Shown piece by piece: positions 14,801-23,113 of a DNA stretch of 29,927 nucleotides. Position 1 is the stretch's first letter, and each line of letters opens with the position of its first letter. The DNA comes from Candidatus Desantisbacteria bacterium CG1_02_49_89. GTDB taxonomy: Bacteria > Desantisbacteria > UBA1551. A program made the translations under genes and the position numbers. The stretch lies in NCBI GenBank assembly GCA_001871075.1, contig MNUP01000032.1:1-29927 (forward strand), in the 5' to 3' direction. A model generated the notes under the pieces. The model was not told where the DNA came from. It worked only from the letters and a program-made list of their open reading frames with translations, and made no database searches.

Positions 14801-15868
14801 TTATGGTGTACCGAAGTCCTTTATTGCCCTGACTATCTCGGGAATGCTTGTCCTCCAGCAATCCGCAGGCACGTTCTCGGATATCTGTATCTGCAGGCTG
14901 CCGGAATGGCCCGCTTCTTCAAGTATCTTCATAGCGTGGGCGTAAACCTCAGCGGGTTTTGAAAGGTGGACAGAGGAAGGGAAATTGAGAAGGAGTTTCA
15001 TACGGGGCCACATTTGCAGGGCTTCCGCGGCTGTTGTGTCGCCTACAGGCACGGGTGTAAACGAATCTATGCCGCCTATCCCGGACCCGGCGATCCCGTC
15101 TTTCAGCGGTTTAAGGTTTCCGTCCAGGTGCGCGACTACAAGTGTCTTGCTTTCTGAAAGCATGCTTGCCAGCTCCCTGTAAAGAGGAACGCAATATTTG
15201 TCGAAGAACCGCGGGCCTATCGCAGGCGCCGTGATGTTGTCTATTATATCCACGAAGGGCAGGGGAACTTTTTCTGCCGCGGCCCTGACGATCCCAAATA
15301 CCTGCCGCAGCTGGCCGGCAAGCATATCAACGCACTCCTGCACTACGTCAGGGAAATCGCTGAGGTGCATGCAGAGGCTCTCAAGCCCTGTCCATTCGAT
15401 CCACAGCTGCTGGTAAGGGGTGCGCCCTACCGAAACAAGAGGAAGCCCGTCGCTGCCAGCCCATTTGTCATCCTCGAGGAACTGCGCGGTATTTTCCAGG
15501 ACAACGCAGTCCTTAAGGTATTCCATGAAAATTATGTAGTCTTCCCTGGTCCGGACAAAGTGCCTTGTGATATGCGAGCTTCCGTATGCCGGTTCGATGA
15601 GCCTTTCCTGGACAAGCGAACCCTTGGGTGTATGGATGGTAGTGACAACGCCTTTCCTTCCGTCTTTTTCAATGTCTTTTGTCTCAAACCTGCAAAGAGG
15701 GAACTCAAAGCGGTGCAGCGAGGTCCATTTCAGAATGCCCATGTTTTCCCTGCCGACCAGGTCCCAGATGTCCCGCGTCCGCGCCGCGCAGTTGTCATAC
15801 TGGACAAAAGGCACGCGGTCATGCTTACGCCCCCGAAGAACGGCAAGCATCCTCTTCCGCATAGTCAT
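14801..15868 (-). CDS. Uroporphyrinogen decarboxylase-family protein (URO-D-like), paralogue 2
   Basis: The protein has 355 residues. The ATG at 15868 has GGAG 5 nt upstream. It opens MTMRKRMLAVLRGRKHDRVP, the usual start of MtaA/CmuA-like URO-D proteins. Barrel motifs include PFVDIIDNITAPAIGPRFF (203-221), VVAHLDGNLKPL and GIGGIDSFTPVPVGDTT. The zinc motif H-x-C of the corrinoid methyltransferases reads H-L-D here. It is clearly different in sequence from the other URO-D-family protein in this window. No corrinoid protein gene is nearby, so a methyltransferase role is not supported. Its placement among glycosidase and dehydrogenase genes suggests a sugar-linked role (inference). Confidence 0.78.
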   Translation of the reverse strand: MTMRKRMLAVLRGRKHDRVPFVQYDNCAARTRDIWDLVGRENMGILKWTSLHRFEFPLCRFETKDIEKDGRKGVVTTIHTPKGSLVQERLIEPAYGSSHITRHFVRTREDYIIFMEYLKDCVVLENTAQFLEDDKWAGSDGLPLVSVGRTPYQQLWIEWTGLESLCMHLSDFPDVVQECVDMLAGQLRQVFGIVRAAAEKVPLPFVDIIDNITAPAIGPRFFDKYCVPLYRELASMLSESKTLVVAHLDGNLKPLKDGIAGSGIGGIDSFTPVPVGDTTAAEALQMWPRMKLLLNFPSSVHLSKPAEVYAHAMKILEEAGHSGSLQIQISENVPADCWRTSIPEIVRAIKDFGTP

Positions 15869-16018
15869 AAAAACTCCGGTTACTCGTTACTGGTTGCTGG
15901 TTACTTGGTAAATACTGTTAAAAGTTAAAGGTTGAAGGTTAAAGGTTGGAAGCCAAACTGTGTTTACCTGTGTTTATCTGTGGTTAAAAAGCCAAGGGTT
16001 GTCTTTCTCCGTGCCTCC

Positions 16019-16070
16019 CCACCCTGCGCAAAGGCAGGGCGAGGTCTCGCCCCGATATCGATCAGGGCGG
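16019..16070. repeat. Double-hairpin palindromic element, copy 3
   Basis: The left hairpin is CCCTG...CAGGG (16022-16026 with 16035-16039). The core GGGCGAGGTCTCGCCC is at 16037-16052. The right hairpin is CGCCCCGAT-ATCG-ATCAGGGCG, with one mismatch. It is flanked by CTCCGTGCCTCC and TGTCTCCGTGGTGA, the reverse complement of the CACGGAGGCAC phrase. Confidence 0.78.
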
Positions 16071-16109
16071 ATGTGTCTCCGTGGTGATCTTTTCATGTTT
16101 TAGTGGTAA

Positions 16110-17354
16110 TCAGTAAATTGCGAAACTGCGGATCACCGGGGTACCGGCGCTTTTCAGGACGCGCAGGCGCGCGCGGCTTGCCATAACAGGCTCTATACGG
16201 TCTATCTTCTTATGCCCGACAGCGCTCCCTGTCACGATCGTTTTCCACTCGTCGTTAGCCAGAACTTCGATCCTGTAAGCCCTAACTCTTTCGCCATGCC
16301 TGATGTCCTCCATGGCCACAAAATGCTTAATAACCGTGTCCTTTTCGAGGTCGAGCTCGAAAACACTGCCCTTGCCTTTTGTTTCCGCCAGCAGGGAACT
16401 GAAACGGTTCTTTATCTCGATGCCGAATTCCGCGGCGCGCTCTACGTCAGCAGAGGGTATCAGCCCTGTCCTGTCGGGGGTGTGGTTAAGAAGAAGGTTG
16501 CAGCCGTGGCCTACTGACCGGTAGTAAATGTCCATTAGCTTGTCAAGGCTTTTCAAAGTGCCTTCGTTCGTCGTGAACCAGAACCAGTCCCTGCGGATCG
16601 CCACGTCGCATTCCGCGGGCATCCATTTTGTTCCCTTGCCGCCCGCGGCCGCGTTCCTTTCGGGAGACCAGTCCTTATCGTTATTCGAAACCGTGTTCCG
16701 CGCCGGGTAGGGAGCGACGCCGTCCTCGTTGCCGACCCAGCGGATCGTCGCCCTGTTGCTTCCGAATACCATTGCCTCAGGCTGGTATTTCTTGATAACA
16801 GGCCCTGCGAGGTCGCCGTCAGCTCCGCCGTCAAACCAAATTTCAACAAGCTTTCCGTATCCCGTGCACAACTCTTCAAGCTGCTGCCTGTAAATTTTAT
16901 TATAGAGTTCCTGGTGGCAGGATCTTCCTGAACGCGCTATCCCGCTTGTTGTTATCCCGAAGTGGTCGTCCCTTGGAGACAGATAAAAACCCAGGGGCAT
17001 TTTTCTTTTCCTGCATTCTTTCGCGAGGTCCCCGCAAATATCGCCTTTTCCTTTGCGCCAGGGAATGCTCTTCACGCTGTAATCCGTTGTTTTCGTGGGC
17101 CACATGCAGAAGCCGCCGCAGTGCTTGGCGGTAAAAACGATGTATTTCGCGTTCATGGATTCGGCTACATCCACCCACTGCGCGGCGTCCAGTTCCTTTG
17201 GGTTTATTTCGGAAAGGGGAGTATAAAGCATGTCATAGTGCTGGTCCTGCCAGGTATTGGGCGCGAAATGTATGAACATCCCGATCTCAAGGTCCTGCCA
17301 TGCTGCCTGCGCCGGGCTTGGCAGAGCAAGCCTGTGTTTTTTACTGCCTGTCAT
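16110..17354 (-). CDS. Glycoside hydrolase family 29 alpha-L-fucosidase
   Basis: The protein has 414 residues. The start is set at ATG 17354, with AAGGAG 6 nt upstream; a TTG at 17372 would overlap that ribosome site. The enzyme removes terminal alpha-L-fucose by a retaining mechanism. GH29 features are DLEIGMFIHFAPNTW (21-35), AKHCGGFCMW (76-85), GFYLSPRDDHFG (122-133) and the nucleophile aspartate D175 in VEIWFDGG. RSVGHGCNLLLNHTPDRTGLI is the typical closing barrel segment. Residues after about 330 form the family's C-terminal beta domain (AYRIEVLANDEWKTI). The common KHHDGF motif reads KHCGGF here. There is no signal peptide, so it should act in the cytoplasm on imported fucosylated oligosaccharides. 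Confidence 0.92.
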   Translation of the reverse strand: MTGSKKHRLALPSPAQAAWQDLEIGMFIHFAPNTWQDQHYDMLYTPLSEINPKELDAAQWVDVAESMNAKYIVFTAKHCGGFCMWPTKTTDYSVKSIPWRKGKGDICGDLAKECRKRKMPLGFYLSPRDDHFGITTSGIARSGRSCHQELYNKIYRQQLEELCTGYGKLVEIWFDGGADGDLAGPVIKKYQPEAMVFGSNRATIRWVGNEDGVAPYPARNTVSNNDKDWSPERNAAAGGKGTKWMPAECDVAIRRDWFWFTTNEGTLKSLDKLMDIYYRSVGHGCNLLLNHTPDRTGLIPSADVERAAEFGIEIKNRFSSLLAETKGKGSVFELDLEKDTVIKHFVAMEDIRHGERVRAYRIEVLANDEWKTIVTGSAVGHKKIDRIEPVMASRARLRVLKSAGTPVIRSFAIY

Positions 17355-17372
17355 ATTGTCTCCTTTTTTCAA

Positions 17373-17536
17373 CTGATGATTGCGGTGATTATAAAAGATA
17401 GTTGTCGGTTGTCAGTTGTGAGTTGTCAGTTCATAACCATAACTGAAATTTCGTGCTTTCGTGACGTAGCCCGCCACGATTATTGGCGGGCGAAGATCCC
17501 TGCGTTACAGCTCCAGCTTCATCGGAGCTGCAGGGG
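17373..17536. repeat. Short spacer of hairpin and phrase repeats
   Basis: It contains GATTGCGGTGATT, TTGTCAGTTGTGAGTTGTCA, TTCGTGCTTTCGTG, a CCCGCCA...TGGCGGG hairpin (about 17469-17489) and a CCCTGCG...GCAGGGG nested hairpin (about 17498-17533). A CCCTGCG-type relative occurs at 21733-21770. No gene is seen. Confidence 0.7.
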
Positions 17537-18430
17537 CTAATCCGCGGTTAAAATTTGCTCTTTGCCGGAGGTGATCGAGACGTCGATCGCATTGAGGATC
17601 GCCTGGACTTCAAGGCTGTCCTCCGGCCTGGCAGGCGGTTCCCCGCCGCTGAAGAATTTTATGATCTCTTTAAGAAGGTCCGTGTATATGAAAGACGTGT
17701 CCACGGCAAGGAACTTCATTCCCTTTTCGTCATGGCAGTATATGCCGTAGTGGTAAACGCCCTCATTCAGCTGTATTATCCCGCGCCTTCCGCCCTTGTA
17801 TTCAACGCAGGCAATTGCCCCGCATCCGTCCTTGCGCGCAAATACTTTCTCCGCCCCTGTTCCCATAACCCTTTCCAGCATTTCAACCGCGTGCACGCCG
17901 TACCAGACAACGGAACTCCCGGCAGGGGCCTGGCCCAGAGGACCGACGGCCATACAGATCTTCGGGCGGGAAAATTCGCGCGATATCTCAAGCACCTGCG
18001 GGGCGAAGCGCAGGGAGGAAGCCGAGAATACCCTGACCTTTGAGCCTGCCGCGATCGAAAAGATCTCCTTCGCGTTTTCCATGGTGTCCGCGGGCGGCTT
18101 GTCAAGGAAAACCGGCTTTCCGAGCCCTGCCGCCTTTTTGAAATACTCAAGGTGCGGCGAAGGATCGTTGATCTCAAGCATGAGAGTGTCCACGCCGTCT
18201 GCCGCCTCTTTAAAATCCCGCGTAACCTTCACGCCCCACTGTTCCATCTGCTGCTGGCGTTTATCCTGGTCAGGCTCTGTCTGGAAAGGGGAGGGGAACC
18301 TGAGGCATTTGACAGCTTTCATGCCCTTTACTTTCTGGTCTGCCGGGCAGTCCGGGGCCTGCAGCCTGCGCGTGAATTCTATGCTGTGGCTTGTGTCCAG
18401 ACCGATGATGCCAACCATTATGTCCTTCAT
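17537..18430 (-). CDS. Gfo/Idh/MocA family oxidoreductase, divergent
   Basis: The protein has 297 residues. The ATG at 18430 has AGGAGG 4 nt upstream. The N-terminal Rossmann fold starts VGIIGLDTSHSIEFTRRL, an atypical version in which D12-T-S-H replaces the usual glycine-rich turn. The family's E-K-P motif reads DKPPAD (110-115). SLRFAPQVLEI and HAVEMLERVMG represent the substrate-domain histidine region. These enzymes reduce or oxidise sugars or their derivatives with NAD(P). The short length and altered dinucleotide loop suggest unusual cofactor handling. It lies between the fucosidase and GH127 genes, consistent with a step on a released sugar. Confidence 0.8.
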   Translation of the reverse strand: MKDIMVGIIGLDTSHSIEFTRRLQAPDCPADQKVKGMKAVKCLRFPSPFQTEPDQDKRQQQMEQWGVKVTRDFKEAADGVDTLMLEINDPSPHLEYFKKAAGLGKPVFLDKPPADTMENAKEIFSIAAGSKVRVFSASSLRFAPQVLEISREFSRPKICMAVGPLGQAPAGSSVVWYGVHAVEMLERVMGTGAEKVFARKDGCGAIACVEYKGGRRGIIQLNEGVYHYGIYCHDEKGMKFLAVDTSFIYTDLLKEIIKFFSGGEPPARPEDSLEVQAILNAIDVSITSGKEQILTAD

Positions 18431-18433
18431 CCA

Positions 18434-18610
18434 GCCTCCTTTAATGCGTGTCAGCGTATCAACGTGTCAACGTGTCAACGCAAAAGCAAGGAATTTATTT
18501 TAAACTTTAGCAACAAAACATATTCTTTCGTGCTTTCGTGTTTTCCTCGCCCATCCTTTCAGGTGGGCGAAGTCTCGCCCGCTGAAAGACGGGCGGAGTG
18601 TTTTCGTGGA
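18434..18610. repeat. CGTGTCAAC repeats and double-hairpin element, copy 4
   Basis: 18439-18480 holds five GTGTCAACG-type units, followed by AAGCAAGGAATTTATTTTAA, a block shared with 27080-27100. The double hairpin at 18548-18596 has core GGGCGAAGTCTCGCCC (18565-18580) and right stem CGCCCG...CGGGCG. TTCGTGCTTTCGTG and CGTGGAAATTAG complete the spacer. Confidence 0.8.
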
Positions 18611-18618
18611 AATTAGTA

Positions 18619-20424
18619 TTAATCTGGCTTGAAGCATGATTTTCTTTCAGGCGGGATTTCTCCATGAAACGGCAGCCAGGAGCGGTAATGCGTGCCGAAC
18701 GCTCCGGCACTCGCGAAATCGCACAGCGCAAGCTCCCTGCCATCCGCTGCCTTGAATTTCAGCAGGACCCACGGCTTCGCCCAATTTTTAAATGTTAAAT
18801 CTTTAAATCTTGCAATCTTATAATCGAGTTTTTCAGGATCAATCGCCGGCACGTTATCCGGGTCCATTGAATTAAACCTCTGGTCATATGCCAAAAGTAA
18901 CGGCCCGCGGTAAACCGAGATTTTTCCCGCCTTTTCCTTTTCTCCCTCCCAGAAATGCAAAGAGAGATCGAACAGAACATTAACTACATTAACACCATTA
19001 CAAACATTTTCTATTAAAACATAAGAACCAGGGACAATGTTTTTTATCGGTTTGCCGTTGGCCGTTATTTTGGTATTCTTTGACCAGGCCGGAACGCGCA
19101 GGAATATCGGCACGCCGGTTTTCCCTGAGGCAGAAACCCTTATCTTCACCTTTCCTGAAACCGGGTAATCTGTTTCCTGTTCTATTTTTATCTTTGTATT
19201 TTTGCCGGCAACTGCCTCGATCCTGCACGGACCAAAGTAGTTTATCGCTATCCCGCCGTCTTTTTCCATGAACGCCCATTCGGAAAGCATTCCTAAGCCC
19301 CGCGGCCCGTTAACCGAGCAGCAGTTCAGCTCAGGAGCTCCCTGGTATGCCTGGAAAACTATCTCGTGCGCGGAAGCCTTGCGCACGCCGTCCATCGGCG
19401 TGTTATACGTGCACCACCTGCCTGAAGGGTGCTGCGCTCCAAGCAGGGCGTTGAATAAGGAAAGCTCGATCTCATCCGCGACAGCCGGGTCGCCTGTGAT
19501 CCGCAGGATATCTATTGAAAGCGCGGCCCACGCCACAACGCAGCAGGTCTCAATCGCCCTCTCGTCATATGGATTGCCTACTGCCTGCTCTGCCGAAGAA
19601 AACGCGCCTGTGTTATGCCTGTCAAACCGCCTTATGCTCTGCCATATATGCGTTACCGCCTTCCTGTATTTTTCGTCCCCGGTTATAAGATACAGCTCAG
19701 CGATCGCCTGTATGCCGTGTATGCTCTCCCACCTGGGCTTGGGGGTCTGGAAGAATTCTTTGCCTTCAAGGGCTGTCCGCACGTAATCGCCGGCTGGCGG
19801 GGTCTCCCAGTCCTTCTCGATCTCCCTCGCCATCCGCAGGTAGCGCTCGTTCCCGGTAATCTTATAAAGGATACAGAACCCGTGGATGCTTGAAAGGTTC
19901 ATCTCGTCCGAACCGGCGCTTATCGCGCGCACCCCTGTGCCGAGGAACTTGTCACACATAACATCAGCCGCTTTGCAGGCGGCGTTCAAAACCTTCCGAT
20001 CTTTTGTCTCCTGCCACCACATAACAAGGCCCAGGATAATGTGATAATGGCTCCAGAGGTCCCACAGCGGATTTTTGCCGTCGAATATCATGCCTGTAAG
20101 GCGCTCTGCTTTGGGGTGCGCGCCAAGGTACCCGTCAGCGTCCTGCAGCGATACCAGTTTTGCCGTGAAATCCTTTATGAACTTGAACAGCCGCTTGTCC
20201 CTGGTAAGCCTGTATCCCTGCACCGCGGATATAAGGTATTTCCCGGCGAATTCCCCAGACCACGGCTGCAGCTCGCGCCTGGGTTTCCTGTCCCTGTCAG
20301 CGAACATGTACAGCATCGCGGGATTGGAAAGCGGAGCCTGCAGCAGCCAGTTCTCCTGGTTTTTCGCTATCCGCTCTCCGACGTATCCGCCGAATTTATA
20401 TTTTGCCTTTGCCAGCCGCTCCAC
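18619..20424 (-). CDS. Glycoside hydrolase family 127 (beta-L-arabinofuranosidase type, DUF1680)
   Basis: The protein has 601 residues. GTG 20424 is the start, with AAGGAG about 6 nt upstream. GH127 enzymes of the HypBA1 type use a zinc-bound cysteine nucleophile. The expected metal site is present: E292 and C294 in IETCCVVAW, and C368/C369 in ELNCCSVNG, with spacing close to HypBA1 (E338, C340, C417, C418). The (alpha/alpha)6 barrel covers about 1-400, with WSGEFAGKYL, DGYLGAHP, WDLWSHYHIILGL and YDERAIETCC. The C-terminal beta domain has VPIFLRVPAWSKNT and KAGKISVYRGPLLLAYD. No signal peptide is present, so cytoplasmic action on L-arabinofuranosides or a related sugar is likely; specificity varies in this family. 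Confidence 0.9.
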   Translation of the reverse strand: MERLAKAKYKFGGYVGERIAKNQENWLLQAPLSNPAMLYMFADRDRKPRRELQPWSGEFAGKYLISAVQGYRLTRDKRLFKFIKDFTAKLVSLQDADGYLGAHPKAERLTGMIFDGKNPLWDLWSHYHIILGLVMWWQETKDRKVLNAACKAADVMCDKFLGTGVRAISAGSDEMNLSSIHGFCILYKITGNERYLRMAREIEKDWETPPAGDYVRTALEGKEFFQTPKPRWESIHGIQAIAELYLITGDEKYRKAVTHIWQSIRRFDRHNTGAFSSAEQAVGNPYDERAIETCCVVAWAALSIDILRITGDPAVADEIELSLFNALLGAQHPSGRWCTYNTPMDGVRKASAHEIVFQAYQGAPELNCCSVNGPRGLGMLSEWAFMEKDGGIAINYFGPCRIEAVAGKNTKIKIEQETDYPVSGKVKIRVSASGKTGVPIFLRVPAWSKNTKITANGKPIKNIVPGSYVLIENVCNGVNVVNVLFDLSLHFWEGEKEKAGKISVYRGPLLLAYDQRFNSMDPDNVPAIDPEKLDYKIARFKDLTFKNWAKPWVLLKFKAADGRELALCDFASAGAFGTHYRSWLPFHGEIPPERKSCFKPD

Positions 20425-20585
20425 TTTAGTCTCCTTGTTAGAGTCACAGAGTCAAAGAGTCACAGAGTCAAAGTAGATACTGTGTTTATCCGTGGAAATC
20501 ATTTACTTTTGCATTTTACACTTTGCATTTTGCATTTTGACTTGTATTTCCCCTTACACGTTACACGTTACACCTTACACGAGTT
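20425..20585. repeat. Spacer of short-period repeats
   Basis: It consists of AGTCACAGAGTCAAAG units (20446-20472), GTGTTTATCCGTGGAAATCA, CATTTTACACTTTGCATTTT and TTACACGTTACACGTTACAC tracts. It contains no gene and no clear promoter. Confidence 0.75.
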
Positions 20586-21617
20586 TTAAATTCCCGCTAT
20601 CTTATGGCAGCGCTCGATCACCCACATCACGCGGCGCGCGCTCTCCGGCGTTATGGCGAGCGGCGCGTTGTTTTTCAGTGTTTCATATAGATCGACGTAA
20701 AAACCTGCCTGCCCCGGAGATCTATCCTGGTCAATATCCCAGGATTCCTCCTGCCACGGTATGTTATCCGCGTTATAACTGCGATCCGCGACCGGGAATT
20801 CCGAGACCGTCCTGCGCGGAAGCTTTGCAGGGTCAAAATATTTCCACTGCAGTTTCGTGAATTCTCCCCTCAGCCCTCCCTGGGTCCCCATAATAAGCCA
20901 GGAGTCCCCCGCGTAAGCGCATGCGCTGGAAACTTCCAGGTCAACCATCGGCGCGCCCTTCGCCCTGAAAATTATTTTCACGTGATCTTCAGCGTCGCCA
21001 AGCGCCACTGTCTTTTCCATATGGCAGTAAATTTCCGGTTCCTTATCCCCGAACAGGTGCAGGGCCTGGTCTATCGCGTGCGGGCAGGTATTGTTAAGCG
21101 TGCCGCCCCCGAATTTCCTCAGGGTCTGCCAGTCCCACCGCCTGCCGAAACCGTTCCAGGTCATCTTTATCTCCACGATCCTCCCCAATTTTCCCGAGTT
21201 TATCACTTCCCTTACCTTAAGGAAATCCGGAAAATATCTGCGGTTATGAAAAACCGTGAGAACCTTCCCTGTTTTTTTAGCTGTTTTTATCATAAGATCC
21301 GCGTCAGAAAGCTTTCCTGCCATCGGTTTTTCGCAGACCACGTTCCTGCCCGCTTTCAGCGCTTCGATGGTATTTGCCGCGTGCAAGTGGGACGGCGTGG
21401 CGATGATCGCCAGCTCAACTTCGCTGTCTTTCAGGAATTCAGGAAGGGTCTCGTAACTCCTGCATTTGAACTGCCTTTCCGCTTCGTTCCTGCGCAGCGG
21501 GTCCGCGTCGCAGACAGCGGCTACGCGATATCTATCCGATAATTTTTCAAGCAGTTTCGAATGTATATCCCACCCGCTCCTGCCCAGGCCCACGATCCCA
21601 ACGTTTATTTTATCCAT
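20586..21617 (-). CDS. Gfo/Idh/MocA family oxidoreductase
   Basis: The protein has 343 residues. The start is placed at ATG 21617, with GGAGG 4 nt upstream, rather than the upstream ATG 21638 that would overlap it. The N-terminal NAD(P)-binding fold has VGIVGLGRSGWDIH (6-19) and D37 after the second strand (AAVCDADPLRR). IIATPSHLHA (71-80) and EKP (96-98) are canonical. The substrate domain has GRRWDWQTLRKFGGGTLNNT and CPHAIDQALHLFG, containing the catalytic-region lysine and histidine positions of the family. It is probably a dehydrogenase for a sugar released by the local glycosidases; the substrate is not deducible. Confidence 0.9.
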   Translation of the reverse strand: MDKINVGIVGLGRSGWDIHSKLLEKLSDRYRVAAVCDADPLRRNEAERQFKCRSYETLPEFLKDSEVELAIIATPSHLHAANTIEALKAGRNVVCEKPMAGKLSDADLMIKTAKKTGKVLTVFHNRRYFPDFLKVREVINSGKLGRIVEIKMTWNGFGRRWDWQTLRKFGGGTLNNTCPHAIDQALHLFGDKEPEIYCHMEKTVALGDAEDHVKIIFRAKGAPMVDLEVSSACAYAGDSWLIMGTQGGLRGEFTKLQWKYFDPAKLPRRTVSEFPVADRSYNADNIPWQEESWDIDQDRSPGQAGFYVDLYETLKNNAPLAITPESARRVMWVIERCHKIAGI

Positions 21618-21639
21618 ATTGCCTCCAAGGTAATCCATG

Positions 21640-21814
21640 GTAGTTTACAAAGTTTATATAGTTTACACAGTTTACAAAGTATAAATCTGTGCTAATCCGT
21701 GCCGTAGGGTCATTTACTCGATTCTGACCCGAAGGTCCCTGCGTTAAGCTGCGCAGCTGCTGCGGGGGGTGATTCTTTCGTGATTTCGTGGCACTTTCGT
21801 GCTTTCGTGGAAAT
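21640..21814. repeat. Spacer of TTTACAAAG and TTCGTG repeats
   Basis: 9-11-bp TTTACAAAG/TTTATATAG units (21641-21680) are followed by GTGCTAATCCGTG, then a CCCTGCG-type imperfect hairpin (21733-21766), then TTCGTGATTTCGTGG and CTTTCGTGCTTTCGTGG. No gene is seen. Confidence 0.75.
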
Positions 21815-22543
21815 TTATGGTTGCATGTTGTCTTGCAGTTTAATAAGCAGGTCAGGGCGGTTTGTCAGGATGGCGTCGGTCTTGATCTCTATCAGCCTTT
21901 TCATTTCCTCTTCTGTGTCCGCGAAGAACACGTTCACGTATATCCCGTATGAATGCGCCCTATCAACCAGCTCCTTCGTCACTTTATAGGAAGGGGAGAA
22001 AAACTGCAGGATGGGGCATTTAAGCTTTCGGGTTTCCTCTACGTATTCTTCGGGATCTGACTGGTATCTCATGTTGCATATACGGATCCTCCTGTGCAGT
22101 TTGCGGGCGAGCTGGTGCTGGTTTGCGTCAACAGCAAGGTAGGAATTATCTATCCTCCCGGTATTTTTAAGCAGTTTTATGGTTTTTCCAACGGTCTCAG
22201 GAACGGGCCACATGTGCAGGTTAAGCTCTATGTCCGAAGGAATGGAATCCAGGGCTTCTTCCAGGGTGGGTATCTTTATTCTTTTAAGCGCGGGATCAAG
22301 CCAGGAACCCGCGTCCAGGCCTTCGGCTTCAATAAGGGTCAGGTCAATGATCTTCCCTTTTCCGTTCGTTGTCCTGTCAACGGTTTCATCGTGCAGGATA
22401 ACAAGGCTTCCGTCTTTCGTGCTTTTCACGTCCATCTCTATGCTGTCCGACCCGATTTTAACCGCTTCGCGGAAAGCAAGCACCGTGTTCTCAGGGAACT
22501 TCCCGGAAAACCCCCTGTGCGCGATTACTTTTACTTTTTTCAT
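21815..22543 (-). CDS. Glycerophosphodiester phosphodiesterase (GDPD family, cytosolic type)
   Basis: The protein has 242 residues, typical of UgpQ-like cytosolic enzymes that split glycerophosphodiesters into glycerol-3-phosphate and an alcohol. The GDPD signature is complete: H9-R10 in VIAHRGFSGKFPENT, E36 and D38 in SIEMDVK, and H51-D52 in LVILHDETVDRTTNGKG. Later strands have IPTLEEAL and IELNLHM, the latter in place of the common E-x-K. The end has VNVFFADTEEEMKRLIEIKTDAILTNRPDLLI, as in the family. The ATG at 22543 has AAGGAA close upstream. It stands alone between repeat-filled spacers. Confidence 0.88.
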   Translation of the reverse strand: MKKVKVIAHRGFSGKFPENTVLAFREAVKIGSDSIEMDVKSTKDGSLVILHDETVDRTTNGKGKIIDLTLIEAEGLDAGSWLDPALKRIKIPTLEEALDSIPSDIELNLHMWPVPETVGKTIKLLKNTGRIDNSYLAVDANQHQLARKLHRRIRICNMRYQSDPEEYVEETRKLKCPILQFFSPSYKVTKELVDRAHSYGIYVNVFFADTEEEMKRLIEIKTDAILTNRPDLLIKLQDNMQP

Positions 22544-22806
22544 TGTTCCTTTTATTTGATTACGGTGATTTCTAAAAGATGATTACACCGATTACAAAAA
22601 AACTATATCGATAAACGACGAATTCCGGTGATTATTTTAAGAACGATTACAGTGTTACAAACTTTTACCACGCGATTTCACAGATTTCTATAGATTTTTA
22701 CATTCAGCATCCAGCACCTTCGGGCATTCGGCAGATTTTACTCATGACAAATGACTGTTTTATATAATCAAGTCTATTATATTACTTATTCTATGTTTGT
22801 CAAGAA
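22544..22806. repeat. Spacer of GATTAC-type repeats
   Basis: GATTACGGTGATTTC, GATTACACCGATTACA, AATTCCGGTGATTATT and GATTACAGTG follow one another. They are followed by CACGCGATTTCACAGATTTC and ACAAATGACTG phrases also found elsewhere. No gene is seen until the antitoxin promoter. Confidence 0.7.
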
Positions 22807-22861
22807 TTGACTTGACTTTTCCCGCGATTTGAGTATAATAATAGTATAATCAAAGTTATAC
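22807..22861 (+). promoter_or_regulatory. Promoter and candidate operator of the toxin-antitoxin pair
   Basis: TTGACT occurs at 22812-22817 (overlapping another TTGACT at 22807) with TATAAT at 22834-22839, spacer 16. A perfect inverted repeat GTATAA-TCAAAG-TTATAC at 22844-22861 covers the predicted transcript start and suits binding by the ribbon-helix-helix antitoxin for autoregulation. GTATAAT also occurs as a direct repeat (22833 and 22844). Confidence 0.65.
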
Positions 22862-22872
22862 CGGAGGAAGAA

Positions 22873-23112
22873 ATGGGAACTATAAGGCTTACGGTGACAA
22901 TACCGGAAAAAGAATACAAAAAAATAGAGGATGAAAAAAGAAAAAAGGGAATTAACAGGAGCGCTCTCGTGCAGGAGATGATAGGCGTATATTTCAAAAA
23001 CGAGGAAGAGCGGCAGAATGTCGCCCGCTATATAGAGGGTTACCGCAGGAAACCGGAGAAAGCATCGCCCGCGCTTGATAAGGCCCAGGCTGAGACCCTG
23101 GGGGAGTTTTAA
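22873..23112 (+). CDS. Ribbon-helix-helix antitoxin of a MazEF-type pair
   Basis: The protein has 79 residues. The ATG at 22873 has GGAGG 6 nt upstream. The N-terminus TIRLTVTIPEKEYKKIEDEK is a beta strand plus helix of the ribbon-helix-helix fold. INRSALVQEMIGVYFK completes the second helix with the conserved N-R-S turn. The C-terminal 35 residues are polar and probably wrap the toxin. It should neutralise the MazF-like protein encoded 1 nt downstream and repress its own promoter, which carries an inverted repeat. Confidence 0.88.
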   Translation: MGTIRLTVTIPEKEYKKIEDEKRKKGINRSALVQEMIGVYFKNEEERQNVARYIEGYRRKPEKASPALDKAQAETLGEF

Positions 23113-23113
23113 A

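Noticed and set aside
14797-15868. True HemE (haem synthesis) assignment for the URO-D-family genes
   Set aside because: The HemE N-terminal arginine motif is missing, and two divergent paralogues sit in a sugar locus.
15365-15928. 187-codon plus-strand frame opposite the URO-D-like gene
   Set aside because: It is antisense to a well-supported gene and shows no protein family features.
23075-23113. Upstream start for the MazF toxin overlapping the antitoxin gene
   Set aside because: The ATG at 23114 gives the canonical N-terminus and has a ribosome site; the upstream segment is antitoxin sequence in another frame.
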